This document shows, piece by piece, positions 16,485 through 25,285 of a stretch of 64,000 bases of DNA. A program made the translations under genes and the position numbers. Within the stretch, counting starts at the first letter, position 1. Every line of letters starts with the position of its first letter. This DNA comes from Arcicella sp034519515 (lineage in GTDB: Bacteria; Bacteroidota; Bacteroidia; Cytophagales; Spirosomataceae). Where the stretch lies: the NCBI GenBank assembly GCA_034519515.1, contig JAXHOK010000006.1, forward strand, positions 352,078-416,077. Direction: 5' to 3'. The notes beneath the pieces are model-generated. The model was not told the DNA's origin and ran no database searches. It saw only the letters and a program-made list of their open reading frames with translations.

Positions 16485-17735
16485 CTATCTCTTCAACAAA
16501 CAAGCCATATAAAAACCGTCTAATCCTTCGTCAGCCGTGGAGGTTCTTCGCTCCGATAAAAGTTGCCAATTATTAGGTTGTTCTTTCAACAATCTTTGGA
16601 TATGTGCCTCACTTTCAGAGGGTAACAAGCTGCACGTGGCAAAAACCATCTTACCGCCTTGCTTCAACATGGATGAATATTTGGTAAGAATATCCCACTG
16701 AATTAGTTTCAGATTATCAATAAATTCCTGCGATAGTTTCCATTTGGAATCTGGATTTCTACGGATTACGCCCAAGCCTGAACAAGGCACATCCAATAGC
16801 AAACGGTCAGCAGATTCTTTGTATTTTTCAAGGGTCACTGGGTCGATTAATTTTACTTCAATATTATCCACACCATTTCTTTTGGCACGTTTCATTAGCT
16901 CATTTAGCTTCCATTCTTCCACATCCATTGCCGTGATTTTGCCTTTGTTTTGCATCAATGCAGCCAAATGAAGGGCTTTCCCGCCCCCACCCGCACAGGC
17001 ATCAATTACCCGCATTCCTGGCTGTACGTCCAAGAAAGGGGCAACCAGTTGCGAGGCAGCATCTTGGATTTCAAAAAGTCCATCTTTGAAATAGTCCGTT
17101 CGGAAGAGATTAACTCTTTGTTCCAAAAATAATGCGTACGGAAACTCGGTAACATCGTTGGGCATAAAGGTTTCAATGTCGATTCTGTCGAGCATATCCT
17201 GTAAAGCATCTTGGTTGGTTTTCAGGGAGTTAGCTCTCAAAACTACGGGAGCTTGACGGTTAAGAGCGTGGATTTCTACCGTCCATTTTTCAGAACCTAA
17301 CTCTTTTTCACCCAAAGCATCCAACCAGTCGGGTACGGATTCTCGGACTTTACGAATCTTTTGGGCTTCGTCAAATCGGGCTAAAACCTTGCTGGGTGTG
17401 ATGTGCGAAAATTCTTCCCATTTTGGCAATTCATCAATATTATCAGCATCGGGGTTCAGTTTTTTGCGGATGATTAACCACGAACCCACGATTTGCCAAA
17501 AGTAGGGCGGTTTTAATTTATCTTCGTATAAATCATTGCAAAACAGCACCATACGCCAATTTCTGACGATTTCGTAACAGGTTTCAGCAATGAAAGAGCG
17601 GTCCCGACTGCCCCATTGTTTGTTGGATTTTAGCGTGGCTTCAATCACTTTATCCGCCTGACGAGGATTATGATGTTGGAATATTTCTTGTAATGCCTTA
17701 ACAGTGGCTTGGACTAAGGGACGATGGAGGCGCAT
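16485..17735 (-). CDS. RsmB/NOL1-NOP2-sun family RNA m5C methyltransferase
   Basis: The product transfers a methyl group from S-adenosylmethionine to C5 of a cytosine in rRNA (C967 of 16S rRNA for RsmB). From the ATG at 17735 (MRLHRPLVQATVKAL) it has 416 residues; the longer frame from 17792 adds residues from a GTGAACGG-type repeat. The N-terminal half is NusB-like, the SAM motif is VIDACAGGGGKALH, motif IV is LLDVPCSGLGVIRRNP and motif VI FATCSLLPSE carries the catalytic cysteine. It converges with the DUF6169-like gene with only 4 bp between stops. Exact target is inferred. Confidence 0.88.
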   Translation of the reverse strand: MRLHRPLVQATVKALQEIFQHHNPRQADKVIEATLKSNKQWGSRDRSFIAETCYEIVRNWRMVLFCNDLYEDKLKPPYFWQIVGSWLIIRKKLNPDADNIDELPKWEEFSHITPSKVLARFDEAQKIRKVRESVPDWLDALGEKELGSEKWTVEIHALNRQAPVVLRANSLKTNQDALQDMLDRIDIETFMPNDVTEFPYALFLEQRVNLFRTDYFKDGLFEIQDAASQLVAPFLDVQPGMRVIDACAGGGGKALHLAALMQNKGKITAMDVEEWKLNELMKRAKRNGVDNIEVKLIDPVTLEKYKESADRLLLDVPCSGLGVIRRNPDSKWKLSQEFIDNLKLIQWDILTKYSSMLKQGGKMVFATCSLLPSESEAHIQRLLKEQPNNWQLLSERRTSTADEGLDGFYMACLLKR

Positions 17736-17949
17736 ATTTTGGGGTGAAAAGTTCACGGTGAAAGGTGAACGGCTTGTTTGTTCAAAAGACAAATTTCGGC
17801 AAAAATCTTTGGCTTCCCAAAATGTTGTTTTGGAGGTGTTCTAAATAAAAGGGTTGCTCTCTTTCCCCAACTCATAAACCCAAACCCGCATTTCACCCCT
17901 CCACAAACCCCTTTCATGGAACGGCTCAATTACTTAAAAATCTACCGTC

Positions 17950-17957
17950 TAATTTTG
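17950..17957 (+). promoter_or_regulatory. Candidate -7 box for the 17986 gene
   Basis: TAATTTTG fits TAnnTTTG and lies 28 bp before the start codon; no clear -33 element. Confidence 0.35.
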
Positions 17958-17985
17958 CAACGTAATCATAACAAAAACAAAAATC

Positions 17986-18321
17986 ATGAAAAAAACTCTT
18001 TCTCTTCTTATCTTATTGGCAATCGTGTCAATGACCTCTTTGGCGAATAATACAAACCGTAAAAAAGCTATCAGTATCGTAAAAACTCATGCGGTGGGTG
18101 GCAATATCAAAATCAAAATTAAGAATGATACTGACGATGAAGTAACGGTGTATAGTGGCAGTGGTAACAGTTCGTACCGTCTTCAAAAGAATATTATTAC
18201 TACGATTTCGATGGACGAAGGGGCTAAATTATTTGATTACAGCGGGGGTAAAAAAGGACGTGTTTTGTTAGTAGTATCGGCTGATATGGATGGTAAAACG
18301 CAGTTGTATAGTAAACTTTAA
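17986..18321 (+). CDS. Small exported protein of unknown function
   Basis: A 111-residue protein with a signal peptide (MKKTLSLLILLAIVSMTSLA) and a mature part of about 90 residues that is beta-rich (IKIKIKNDTDDEVTVYSGSG). No cysteine follows the cleavage region, so it is a periplasmic or secreted protein rather than a lipoprotein. I did not recognise the family. It converges with the histidine kinase gene and shares a bidirectional hairpin with it. Confidence 0.65.
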   Translation: MKKTLSLLILLAIVSMTSLANNTNRKKAISIVKTHAVGGNIKIKIKNDTDDEVTVYSGSGNSSYRLQKNIITTISMDEGAKLFDYSGGKKGRVLLVVSADMDGKTQLYSKL

Positions 18322-18323
18322 GT

Positions 18324-18379
18324 CATAAGTCTGTAAGTCGTAAGTTACTCAGATAGTTTCTTACGACTTATGACTTAAA
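18324..18379. terminator. Bidirectional hairpin between convergent genes
   Basis: AAGTCATAAGTCTGTAAGTC leads into TAAGTCGTAAG, which pairs with CTTACGACTTA across a loop of about 15 nt. It lies between the stops at 18321 and 18397. Confidence 0.55.
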
Positions 18380-18396
18380 GACTTACGACTCTACTA

Positions 18397-20265
18397 TTAC
18401 CCCAACGGAATCTTAATCCTGACCCGTGTCCCAATACCTTCACCTTGCCCATTCCTCAAATCCTCATACACTACTAAATCCTTATTGTTCAATCCATTAC
18501 CCAATAATCTCAATCGTTCCTCAGTGGCGGAGGTTGAAAAAGATTCGTGCTGTTGAACTCGTTTGCTTTTGATTTCGGTAGATTTTTCTCTGCCTACGCC
18601 ATTGTCTTCCACTGTGCATAAGAGGTTTTCTTCGGCTTCGTCTAAATCAAAATATATTTTCAATTTCTTTTCGCCTTGCTTGTGGAGGAGTCCGTGTTTG
18701 ATGGAATTTTCTACAAATGGTTGAATCAACATGGGCGGAATTTGGTGGTAATCTTCGTCAATAGTTGAACTGAGATTGATTGCATATTCAAACCCTTCGG
18801 CAAAACGCATTTTCTCTAAATCAAGGTATTTTGTCAGGATTTCTACTTCGGTGGAAAGATTGATTTTCTTCTTGCCCGAAACCGTCAGAATTTGCCTTGT
18901 CAGGTACGTGAAATTACCCATTTGTTCGTTGGCAACCGTTTTATCGCCATACATAAATTGCTCTTGAATACTGTTGAGGGCGTTGAACATAAAATGCGGA
19001 TTCATCTGTGATTTCAAGGCTTTCAGCTCGCTTTCGGTGGCTTTTTGTTCAATTTCAATACGGCGTTCGGCTTCTTCTAACTGACTGGATAACAACTCAT
19101 TAGCTTTCTTTTCTTTGAATTTGGTAAACGAAAAATAAGCAATGGCAGAAAGGGCTAAAATTGCTCCTAAAATACCGTAAATGAGGGTATTTTTTCGTTT
19201 AGATTCAAGTTCGGAGATTTGTTTTTGTTGGGCTAATGACTTTATTTGGGCTTCTTTCAGTTCGGTTTCGTATTTGAATTCAGCCTTCAAAACTGCGTTT
19301 TTATTCTCTTCTTTATTGAGAGAATCCTTTGAACTCATCGCTAATTCAAGTGCTTCCAGAGCTTTCGGATAATTGCCTAAGTTTTGGTAGATTTTATATA
19401 TTTTCACGCCTGTTTTTTGCAGTAGTCCCATATATTTTGATTTTGTGGCAACTTCATGGGCAATTATTAGGCTTTGCTGGGCTAATGCTGATTTATTTTG
19501 GGCAACATAAATATCATGTAAATGAAGATTTATCTCTGCAATTTGCTGCTCATTATTCAGTTTATTTGATTCCACTAACGACTGCTTGAAAAAGTTAAGG
19601 GCTTTGTCATACTCCTTTTTATCTTTATAAATCAACGCAATCCTTGTAAGACTTACCGCTATGTAATTAGGATTATTGACTTCCTTAGAGAGTGCCAAGT
19701 TCTTAAAGTTGAACTCCAATGATTTTGTCAAATCGCCTAACTTTCTGTATGTAAAGGCAATGCTTCCCAATATGATACTTTCCAGATTTTTGTCATTCAA
19801 CTGAACCGCTATTTTTAACGCTTTATTAAAGTTTATTAATCCTTTTTGGTATTCTTTTGCTTTGGTAAATGCTGCCCCTATGGAGTTATAAGTAAATCCC
19901 AATACTTTGGCGTGATTTTTTATGTTGGCACTTCTTATGACTTCATAATATAGTTCTATTTCCTGTTTGATATTTCCTTTTTCTGCCACAAAATAACCTT
20001 GGTTTAGCAAAGCAGATAAGTAGGCGTTTTCGTAATAAAGCCTAATTGGGGTTGAAATATTCTTCAAAACCTTCCTCCGTTTGGCAGTATTTACAATTTC
20101 AAGATTCCATTTTTCGGCTAAGTCAGAGTTATTTTCAAACTCAATTTTTGTTCCCAACTTATCCACCGATAAGGTATCATTTACATCATCTGAAAGCACT
20201 TTTTGAGCATTCAGATGGGAAATAGAACATAACATGAGACAAGATAAAATAAATATTTTTTTCAT
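18397..20265 (-). CDS. TPR-containing LytS-type sensor histidine kinase
   Basis: A 622-residue membrane kinase. A signal-like N-terminus is followed by periplasmic tetratricopeptide repeats (about residues 75-320, for example GDLTKSLEFNFKNLALSKEV), one transmembrane helix (GILGAILALSAIAYFSF, about 365-382), a coiled coil and a His_kinase/HATPase region. The phospho-acceptor is H424 in SQMNPHFMFNALNSI, the N-box is PFVENSIKHGLL and the G-box EDNGVGREKS. Such kinases pass phosphate to LytTR response regulators. The matching regulator gene (21187-21939) is on the same strand but upstream, separated by a divergent gene and repeats. Confidence 0.92.
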   Translation of the reverse strand: MKKIFILSCLMLCSISHLNAQKVLSDDVNDTLSVDKLGTKIEFENNSDLAEKWNLEIVNTAKRRKVLKNISTPIRLYYENAYLSALLNQGYFVAEKGNIKQEIELYYEVIRSANIKNHAKVLGFTYNSIGAAFTKAKEYQKGLINFNKALKIAVQLNDKNLESIILGSIAFTYRKLGDLTKSLEFNFKNLALSKEVNNPNYIAVSLTRIALIYKDKKEYDKALNFFKQSLVESNKLNNEQQIAEINLHLHDIYVAQNKSALAQQSLIIAHEVATKSKYMGLLQKTGVKIYKIYQNLGNYPKALEALELAMSSKDSLNKEENKNAVLKAEFKYETELKEAQIKSLAQQKQISELESKRKNTLIYGILGAILALSAIAYFSFTKFKEKKANELLSSQLEEAERRIEIEQKATESELKALKSQMNPHFMFNALNSIQEQFMYGDKTVANEQMGNFTYLTRQILTVSGKKKINLSTEVEILTKYLDLEKMRFAEGFEYAINLSSTIDEDYHQIPPMLIQPFVENSIKHGLLHKQGEKKLKIYFDLDEAEENLLCTVEDNGVGREKSTEIKSKRVQQHESFSTSATEERLRLLGNGLNNKDLVVYEDLRNGQGEGIGTRVRIKIPLG

Positions 20266-20374
20266 AAATTAAGCAGCTTCGTTATCAATAATTAGAGTAA
20301 ATACAAAAATTGTAATAAATCTTTCGCATATTTGAGCATTAGGTCATTTTGGCGAAACGATAACAAATAAAACT

Positions 20375-20881
20375 ATGAGTTTGAAAATTAAAATAATTCT
20401 TTTAGTAGTTGTTTTTATTATTGTTATTTTTTTAGCTGGGTTGTATTACCTTCTGACTGACAGGGTAAAAGATGTATCAACGAATATTCCTTACACTGAA
20501 ATAATCAACAAGGACTTAATCTCAATCAGACCTTCCATTCTTATCGAAAATTATAACTTTGAATTTGTAAAAGAATATCCAAAAGGGTTAAATAATTACG
20601 AAAATATTGATACTTCACAAGTGGCTCATATAACTGTTCCCGAAGGCTCAATTTTTAAATTTCATAAAGCCCTACAAATACAAAATGCTGGAAGCGGCTT
20701 TATATACAGTTATTTATTAGGTGAAGTGAAGTTGGCAAAGAGCAACGAAAAATATGCTGTCATGTATAGTTGGGGATTTTTGAAAGAAGATATTTTTCAA
20801 AAAACTGACAGTTATTGGGAGTTTAAAATAGCTCCTTGGCAAATTGAAAAAACGAGAAATATTTATTTGAAACGGGATTGA
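20375..20881 (+). CDS. Membrane-anchored protein of unknown function
   Basis: A 168-residue protein with an N-terminal transmembrane helix (IILLVVVFIIVIFLAGLYYL) and a soluble domain of about 140 residues that is probably outside the cytoplasm. It sits between a LytS-type kinase and its LytTR regulator on the opposite strand, and ends 18 bp before a palindromic repeat element. The family was not recognised. The location suggests an insertion that split a two-component operon. Confidence 0.6.
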   Translation: MSLKIKIILLVVVFIIVIFLAGLYYLLTDRVKDVSTNIPYTEIINKDLISIRPSILIENYNFEFVKEYPKGLNNYENIDTSQVAHITVPEGSIFKFHKALQIQNAGSGFIYSYLLGEVKLAKSNEKYAVMYSWGFLKEDIFQKTDSYWEFKIAPWQIEKTRNIYLKRD

Positions 20882-20899
20882 TAGTGAAAATTTACTTTG

Positions 20900-20993
20900 C
20901 CCCGTGGTTGGTGTCCTCACCAACCACACTTGCGTCAGCATACACAAATATTGCTTTCGCATCTGCGGTTGGTGAGGACACCAACCACTGGGG
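20900..20993. repeat. 94-bp double-hairpin repeat element
   Basis: Hairpin GGTTGGTGTCCTCACCAACC at the left, GCGTCAGCA, TTGCTTTCGCA, then hairpin GGTTGGTGAGGACACCAACC at the right; the ends are CCCC and GGGG. The two hairpins are reverse complements, making the whole element a large inverted repeat. It has the same layout as the 219-bp element at 8734-8952 but different stems. Confidence 0.7.
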
Positions 20994-21186
20994 TGAGAAA
21001 GTTTACTTGGCTTGAACATCCCCCCTGCCCCCCTTCAAAGGGGGAATTTCCCACTCAAAATCTATTTCTAAAAAATGAAATCACATATTATCGTATTTTT
21101 TATGTTTACCTTTTATCATTTTTGTTGATACTGAATAAGGTTAAAACGAATTCCGAACATCAAACATCTAAAAACGAAAATCAACC
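20994..21186. other. Short intergenic stretch with a C/G-run palindrome
   Basis: A CCCCCTTCAAAGGGGG palindrome (about 21036-21051) is the only structure; the rest is AT-rich without a gene. Confidence 0.4.
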
Positions 21187-21939
21187 TCACACCCGCACCC
21201 CCGCAATAAACTCATCAAATTCCTTCACTTTCTCACGGGCAACGGGGGCAGAAAAACCGTTGGCAAATTCAATCGTTGCTCCGTCTTTTTTATTGTATTT
21301 CTGAATCTGGTTCGTATTAATCAAAAACGAACGATGGATTCTGTAAAAGCGATTATCATTACTGAGTAATTCATCAAATTCTTTGATTTTTTTACTCACC
21401 AAGGTCTTGCCCGTTTTCGTGACTACGTGCGTGTATGAACCGTCAGCTTCAAAGTAAAAAATATCTTCTAATTGCACGAAAACAAGGCTATCTGCCATTG
21501 GGAGGGCAATTTTTTGGAGTTTACTTACACTCAAATTCTCCTTCAAAGCATTCACTCGCTGAATAATTTGGTTTTGTCCCACCAATTTTATGGCTTTCTC
21601 CACCGCCAAAATCACTTTGGAAATACTGATGGGTTTCAGAATATAATCCACCGCCGAAACCTCAAAGGCTTGGAGGGCATATTCGGAATAAGCGGTGCAA
21701 AAAACAGTCTCAAAAGTGGGTTGATTGAAATATTCAAACAAGGAAAAACCGTTTTCCTCGGGCATTTCGATGTCCAAAAATACCAAGTCGATGCGGTGTT
21801 TATTAATCAGTTTAACCGCAGATTTCACATCGGAGGCTTCGTCCACCAGCGTAATCATGGGGCAATGTTCGGTGATAATTTGCCGTAGCATAGAGCGGGC
21901 TGCGGGTTCGTCATCAACAAGGATGGCGTTGAGGGTCAT
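21187..21939 (-). CDS. LytTR-family response regulator
   Basis: A 250-residue protein with an N-terminal receiver domain (phospho-acceptor D56 in LVFLDIEMPEENG, acidic pair DDE at residues 9-11, lysine in DYILKPIS) and a C-terminal LytTR DNA-binding domain (about 145-245, with DIFYFEADGSYTHVVTKTGK and RFYRIHRSFLINTNQIQKY). LytTR proteins bind direct repeats upstream of target genes. It is the natural partner of the kinase at 18397-20265. Confidence 0.92.
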   Translation of the reverse strand: MTLNAILVDDEPAARSMLRQIITEHCPMITLVDEASDVKSAVKLINKHRIDLVFLDIEMPEENGFSLFEYFNQPTFETVFCTAYSEYALQAFEVSAVDYILKPISISKVILAVEKAIKLVGQNQIIQRVNALKENLSVSKLQKIALPMADSLVFVQLEDIFYFEADGSYTHVVTKTGKTLVSKKIKEFDELLSNDNRFYRIHRSFLINTNQIQKYNKKDGATIEFANGFSAPVAREKVKEFDEFIAGVRV

Positions 21940-22072
21940 AAAGAGAAATTGTTTTAGTGTGTGGTATTTCCTTTTGCAAAATACTGAAAACCATTTATGA
22001 ATCCAAATCTACGGTTTATAGGTTTATAGTTACGTTTCATGTAGTGATAAAAAAAGATAGAATTTGAGATTC

Positions 22073-22080
22073 TAATTTTG
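22073..22080 (+). promoter_or_regulatory. Candidate -7 box for the 22111 gene
   Basis: TAATTTTG fits TAnnTTTG and lies 30 bp before the start codon; the -33 region is not convincing. Confidence 0.35.
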
Positions 22081-22110
22081 ATTTGTTAAAAATAAAACGA
22101 AAATAATCAG

Positions 22111-23193
22111 ATGAAAAAACTTTTCTTATCTCTCATTGCTATTATCAGTATTCAGCAAATCAGCGTAGCCCAGCAACCCATGACCATCAGCCCAGGGTTG
22201 GTGGTTAGTTCACCCACGGCGGGCAATAGTGGGCTGAGATTCAGTAACTTAAATTCTGGAACAACGGCATCAACAACCCCAACAAAAGTATTATCATTGG
22301 ACGCTACGGGGAATGTAATTTTGGGAAATGCGGCTTCGGGTGGAAGTAGCTCTGGTGTTGCTGTTAGCATTCCTGTATATGCCAATAACTCAGCAAGAAA
22401 TACAGCGATTCCAACGGCTTCGGCAGGGATGCTGGTCTATAATTCATTTCTTGGTGGACCAGAATACCACAATGGAACTTCTTGGAATCCGTTAAATTTA
22501 TGGTCAGTAGGCAGCACGGGTAGAATCACTGCAAGTAGTGGTTATCCTAATGGAATTGAAACACCTGGTCTTACCTTGTCAAAGGGTACTTCTTCCACGT
22601 TGGCGAGTCCCCTGATAAATTCCATTGGTAGTGGTAACGTTATCTTGCGTTTTGGGCGACCAAGCTCAACGGCAGCCGTTTTTCAAGAATCAGTTACGGA
22701 GACTTCGTTGGGTGCATCAAGTATTAACTGGAGATATATTAATGGAGCATCCCCGCAAGTAACCACTAATCTGTTTGGGTATAATGCAGGTACATTTACC
22801 GTGAATGGTTTTACCAAATTAGGCGATGAAGCCACCACTACTGCGGCTGGAGTTACGAGGTCTTCCCCAGCCATCAAAACGATTCTTCTGACGGGTTCTC
22901 TTACACCCAGAGCTAATCCCGAAACAACAGCATCGCTCACCACAACCATAGCCCATGGTTTGAATTTCAGTAAAATTGTTAATATGGAGGTATTAGTTTA
23001 TTCAATCACGTCAGTTGGTGTTGCTCGTTTGGTCGGAGAGAATTGTGTGGCTGTCAGTGGTTACCAGTTTTCAACTTACACAGATGGGACGAATGTCCAC
23101 ATTATAAGAAACACAACAAATAGTAGCAATATTGGACCTACTGTTGGTTCTTCTACTGCTATTTACAAAATTTTGATTTCATATATTCCCTAA
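22111..23193 (+). CDS. Secreted surface protein of unknown function
   Basis: A 360-residue protein with a signal peptide (MKKLFLSLIAIISIQQISVAQ). The first part has the pattern GLRFSNLNSG, KVLSLDATGNVILG and GMLVYNSFLGGPEYHNGTSW that is common in Bacteroidota surface and tail-fibre-like proteins; the rest is rich in Ser, Thr and Gly with a beta-structured end (IYKILISYIP). No sorting domain is clear. A LytTR-only protein gene follows 22 bp later on the same strand, which suggests co-expression. Confidence 0.7.
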   Translation: MKKLFLSLIAIISIQQISVAQQPMTISPGLVVSSPTAGNSGLRFSNLNSGTTASTTPTKVLSLDATGNVILGNAASGGSSSGVAVSIPVYANNSARNTAIPTASAGMLVYNSFLGGPEYHNGTSWNPLNLWSVGSTGRITASSGYPNGIETPGLTLSKGTSSTLASPLINSIGSGNVILRFGRPSSTAAVFQESVTETSLGASSINWRYINGASPQVTTNLFGYNAGTFTVNGFTKLGDEATTTAAGVTRSSPAIKTILLTGSLTPRANPETTASLTTTIAHGLNFSKIVNMEVLVYSITSVGVARLVGENCVAVSGYQFSTYTDGTNVHIIRNTTNSSNIGPTVGSSTAIYKILISYIP

Positions 23194-23215
23194 AAATCAC
23201 TAATACACCAATTTT

Positions 23216-23548
23216 ATGAAAACGCAAAAACTATTAAAAAACGACCTCTTGACTATTAATCAGCGAAGCAGAAAAGTGATTGATATTAACCAAATAATCA
23301 TGCTGAAAGGTTATGCCAATTATACTTGTTTTTACCTCAAAAACGGCAGACAACGCCTAACCGCCCATACGCTCAAATACTATGAAAGTGAGCTGGATGG
23401 AAGAGGATTTCTGAGAGTTCACCGTGGGTTTATCGTCAATCAGAATTGTATTTTGAAACACGACACGGAGAGCTCTCAGCTCTTCCTGATGGAAGGGCAT
23501 GAAGTGGAGATTTCGAGGAGACGGCGGGGCGTTACGAGGGGGTTGTGA
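23216..23548 (+). CDS. Stand-alone LytTR DNA-binding domain protein
   Basis: A 110-residue protein consisting essentially of one LytTR domain: VIDINQIIMLKGYANYTCFY and GFLRVHRGFIVNQNCILKHD match the corresponding strands of the response regulator at 21187. There is no receiver domain, so its activity would not depend on phosphorylation directly. It follows the surface protein gene by 22 bp and ends in a hairpin terminator, so the two probably form an operon. Possible regulator of surface-protein expression. Confidence 0.85.
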   Translation: MKTQKLLKNDLLTINQRSRKVIDINQIIMLKGYANYTCFYLKNGRQRLTAHTLKYYESELDGRGFLRVHRGFIVNQNCILKHDTESSQLFLMEGHEVEISRRRRGVTRGL

Positions 23549-23551
23549 ATG

Positions 23552-23587
23552 AAAATCCTTGTTGATTGATTTCAGCAAGGATTTTTG
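23552..23587 (+). terminator. Terminator after the LytTR-only gene
   Basis: AAAATCCTTGTTGA pairs with TCAGCAAGGATTTT and is followed by a short T-run, four bases after the stop. Confidence 0.7.
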
Positions 23588-23822
23588 TGTTTTTGCCTTT
23601 GGTTATTATGTAAATCAAGGGTCGCAATATTCTGTCAAAATATTCTTGAATGAACAGTATGGAAACAGTATTACAATTGATGAAACTGGACTAAAAGGTA
23701 AATATGATCACATATTAGATTGGCAAAAAAGAACAGAACTTTTGGAAGAGCTAAAAAAGATTGGGCTTACCTTAGAAAAAACGCAACGTCCCGTTGAAAT
23801 GTTGGTAATTGCGGATGAGTGA
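23588..23822 (+). pseudogene. C-terminal remnant of a DUF3738-type protein
   Basis: The reading frame ends in LKKIGLTLEKTQRPVEMLVI, which strongly resembles the conserved C-terminus of DUF3738/TIGR03435 proteins, preceded by GLKGKYDHILDW, matching the usual 'GLxGxYdf' strand. Only about 75 residues remain, and the apparent start at 23559 lies inside the preceding terminator. It is best read as a gene remnant rather than an active gene. Confidence 0.6.
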
Positions 23823-23842
23823 ACTAATATAGAATGGTCAAA

Positions 23843-23875
23843 ATCGGTAGCACGGCTCGAAGCCGTGCCACCGAT
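23843..23875. repeat. GC-rich palindrome
   Basis: ATCGGTAGCACGGCT pairs with AAGCCGTGCCACCGAT around a CG centre. It lies between convergent genes and could act as a terminator, although no T-run follows; similar hairpins are common as dispersed repeats. Confidence 0.5.
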
Positions 23876-23887
23876 AGCAACACTATG

Positions 23888-24919
23888 TTATTTCAAAACC
23901 TCCAAAGAAAGTTTAGAAATAACTCCCTTCCCACCAACCGCCCAAACACCATCACCCGAAATACTGATGGCGTGAAAAGCAGTTTTATCAATCATAATCC
24001 AAGATTTACCAAAATCTTTTGAATAACAAGTTCCTGATGGTCCAACGGCTATCAGGACTTTCTTTTTATAGACAGAAACGCCCTCTTTCAGTCCTGCGGG
24101 ATTGGTTTGTGGGGCATCTTGCCAAGTTTTTCCTCCGTCAGAAGTCAGGAGAACGTTGGGAATGGCTTTGTTTACTTCTTGATAATCTCCCCCAACTGCT
24201 ATTCCGTGTTGTTTATCCCAAAACCGCAATCCAAATAGCCCCGAGGCTTGACTGGCTGGCATATTTGTTTTCATAACTGACCAATTTTCTCCTTGATTTT
24301 CGGAATAAAAAACTCGTGCCGATTCGCCTCCGCCCGTACAGATATACGCCTGATTTTTACCGAATGTTACCAAACTTGTTCCGCTGGCGGCAAAAGCGGC
24401 TTCTCCTTTTTGGTTTTCGGGAATGTTTGCTGGACTGATGGGATTCCAAGATTTTCCACCATCTTTTGTTTTCAGTATCACAAATTTACCATCAATCGGG
24501 TCGCTGAAAATGATACCATTTTGGGCATCCCAAAAATCAATTCCATCAAAGAAAACACCTTTTTGAGTGGTTTGATAGACAATTTGCCAAGTTTTACCCC
24601 CGTCTTCGGTGCGGTAAATTTTGGCATTTCCTTTCTCTGCCTCGCCCGCCGAAACCAAAATTGCCGTTTGTGAATCAAAGGCGTGAACGTCTCTAAAATC
24701 CAACGTTTCAGCCCCTTGAACTTGCGTAGCCGTCCAAGTTGCACCCCCATCAGTTGTTTTGACAAATGTCCCTTTTGAGCCACCCACCCACACAATTTTA
24801 TCAGACACCGCACAAACCGAACGGAAACTTGCTTCGGTATTTGAAACCTGTTTTTGCCATTGGGCTTGGGTTTGGGTGATGAAGAGAATGGAGGTGAAAA
24901 GCACAAGTATATTTTTCAT
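23888..24919 (-). CDS. Ycf48-like exported beta-propeller protein
   Basis: From the ATG at 24919 (MKNILVLFTSILFITQTQAQ) the product has 343 residues with a signal peptide. It is built of repeated blades with KTTDGGATWTATQV, RTEDGGKTWQIV, KTKDGGKSWNPI and TSDGGKTWQDA, the BNR/Asp-box-like signature of Ycf48/photosystem-II-stability-like and sialidase-like propellers. In Bacteroidota these are often called oxidoreductases, but no catalytic site is visible. Two Ycf48-like modules also occur inside the large protein at 40664-46347. Confidence 0.8.
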   Translation of the reverse strand: MKNILVLFTSILFITQTQAQWQKQVSNTEASFRSVCAVSDKIVWVGGSKGTFVKTTDGGATWTATQVQGAETLDFRDVHAFDSQTAILVSAGEAEKGNAKIYRTEDGGKTWQIVYQTTQKGVFFDGIDFWDAQNGIIFSDPIDGKFVILKTKDGGKSWNPISPANIPENQKGEAAFAASGTSLVTFGKNQAYICTGGGESARVFYSENQGENWSVMKTNMPASQASGLFGLRFWDKQHGIAVGGDYQEVNKAIPNVLLTSDGGKTWQDAPQTNPAGLKEGVSVYKKKVLIAVGPSGTCYSKDFGKSWIMIDKTAFHAISISGDGVWAVGGKGVISKLSLEVLK

Positions 24920-25018
24920 GTTGTAATGATTTTGTTTCACGAAAATAAGGGAAATTCAGATTTATGCATCAATATGGAGGGAATACATTATTAATTCTGA
25001 TTCTTTTATTTCTGCATT

Positions 25019-25178
25019 AGGGAGCATACAAATTTAAACATACCCACTTCTGGTCTGAACTTCCCGAAAGTAAAAATAACTTTCGGGAAGTAAATCTCTC
25101 GGTAACTTCCCGAAAGTTATTTCTACTTTCGGGAAGTTTAATGGAAGTCATGGGTACTTTATTAATTGGATGCTCCCT
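25019..25178. mobile_element. 160-bp MITE-like element with nested double hairpin
   Basis: The ends AGGGAGCAT / ATGCTCCCT are continued by TACCCA / TGGGTA further inside, giving an imperfect inverted repeat of about 30 bp. The centre is a 79-bp palindrome (25059-25137) also found at 49934-50012 in an element with unrelated ends. No coding capacity. Confidence 0.65.
25059..25137. repeat. 79-bp palindrome made of two hairpins, copy 1
   Basis: Two hairpins each have ACTTCCCGAAAGT pairing with ACTTTCGGGAAGT around a 6-7-nt loop. The two hairpins are reverse complements of each other, so the unit can also fold as one long stem. Confidence 0.8.
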
Positions 25179-25285
25179 TATGTAGTAAATGTTATTCCAT
25201 CATAAACATTTATTAAGTCAAACTCAACGGTTATTAATTCAACCCAATTACCGAAAAATTCTATGAATACCTTTGTTGCGGTCTT

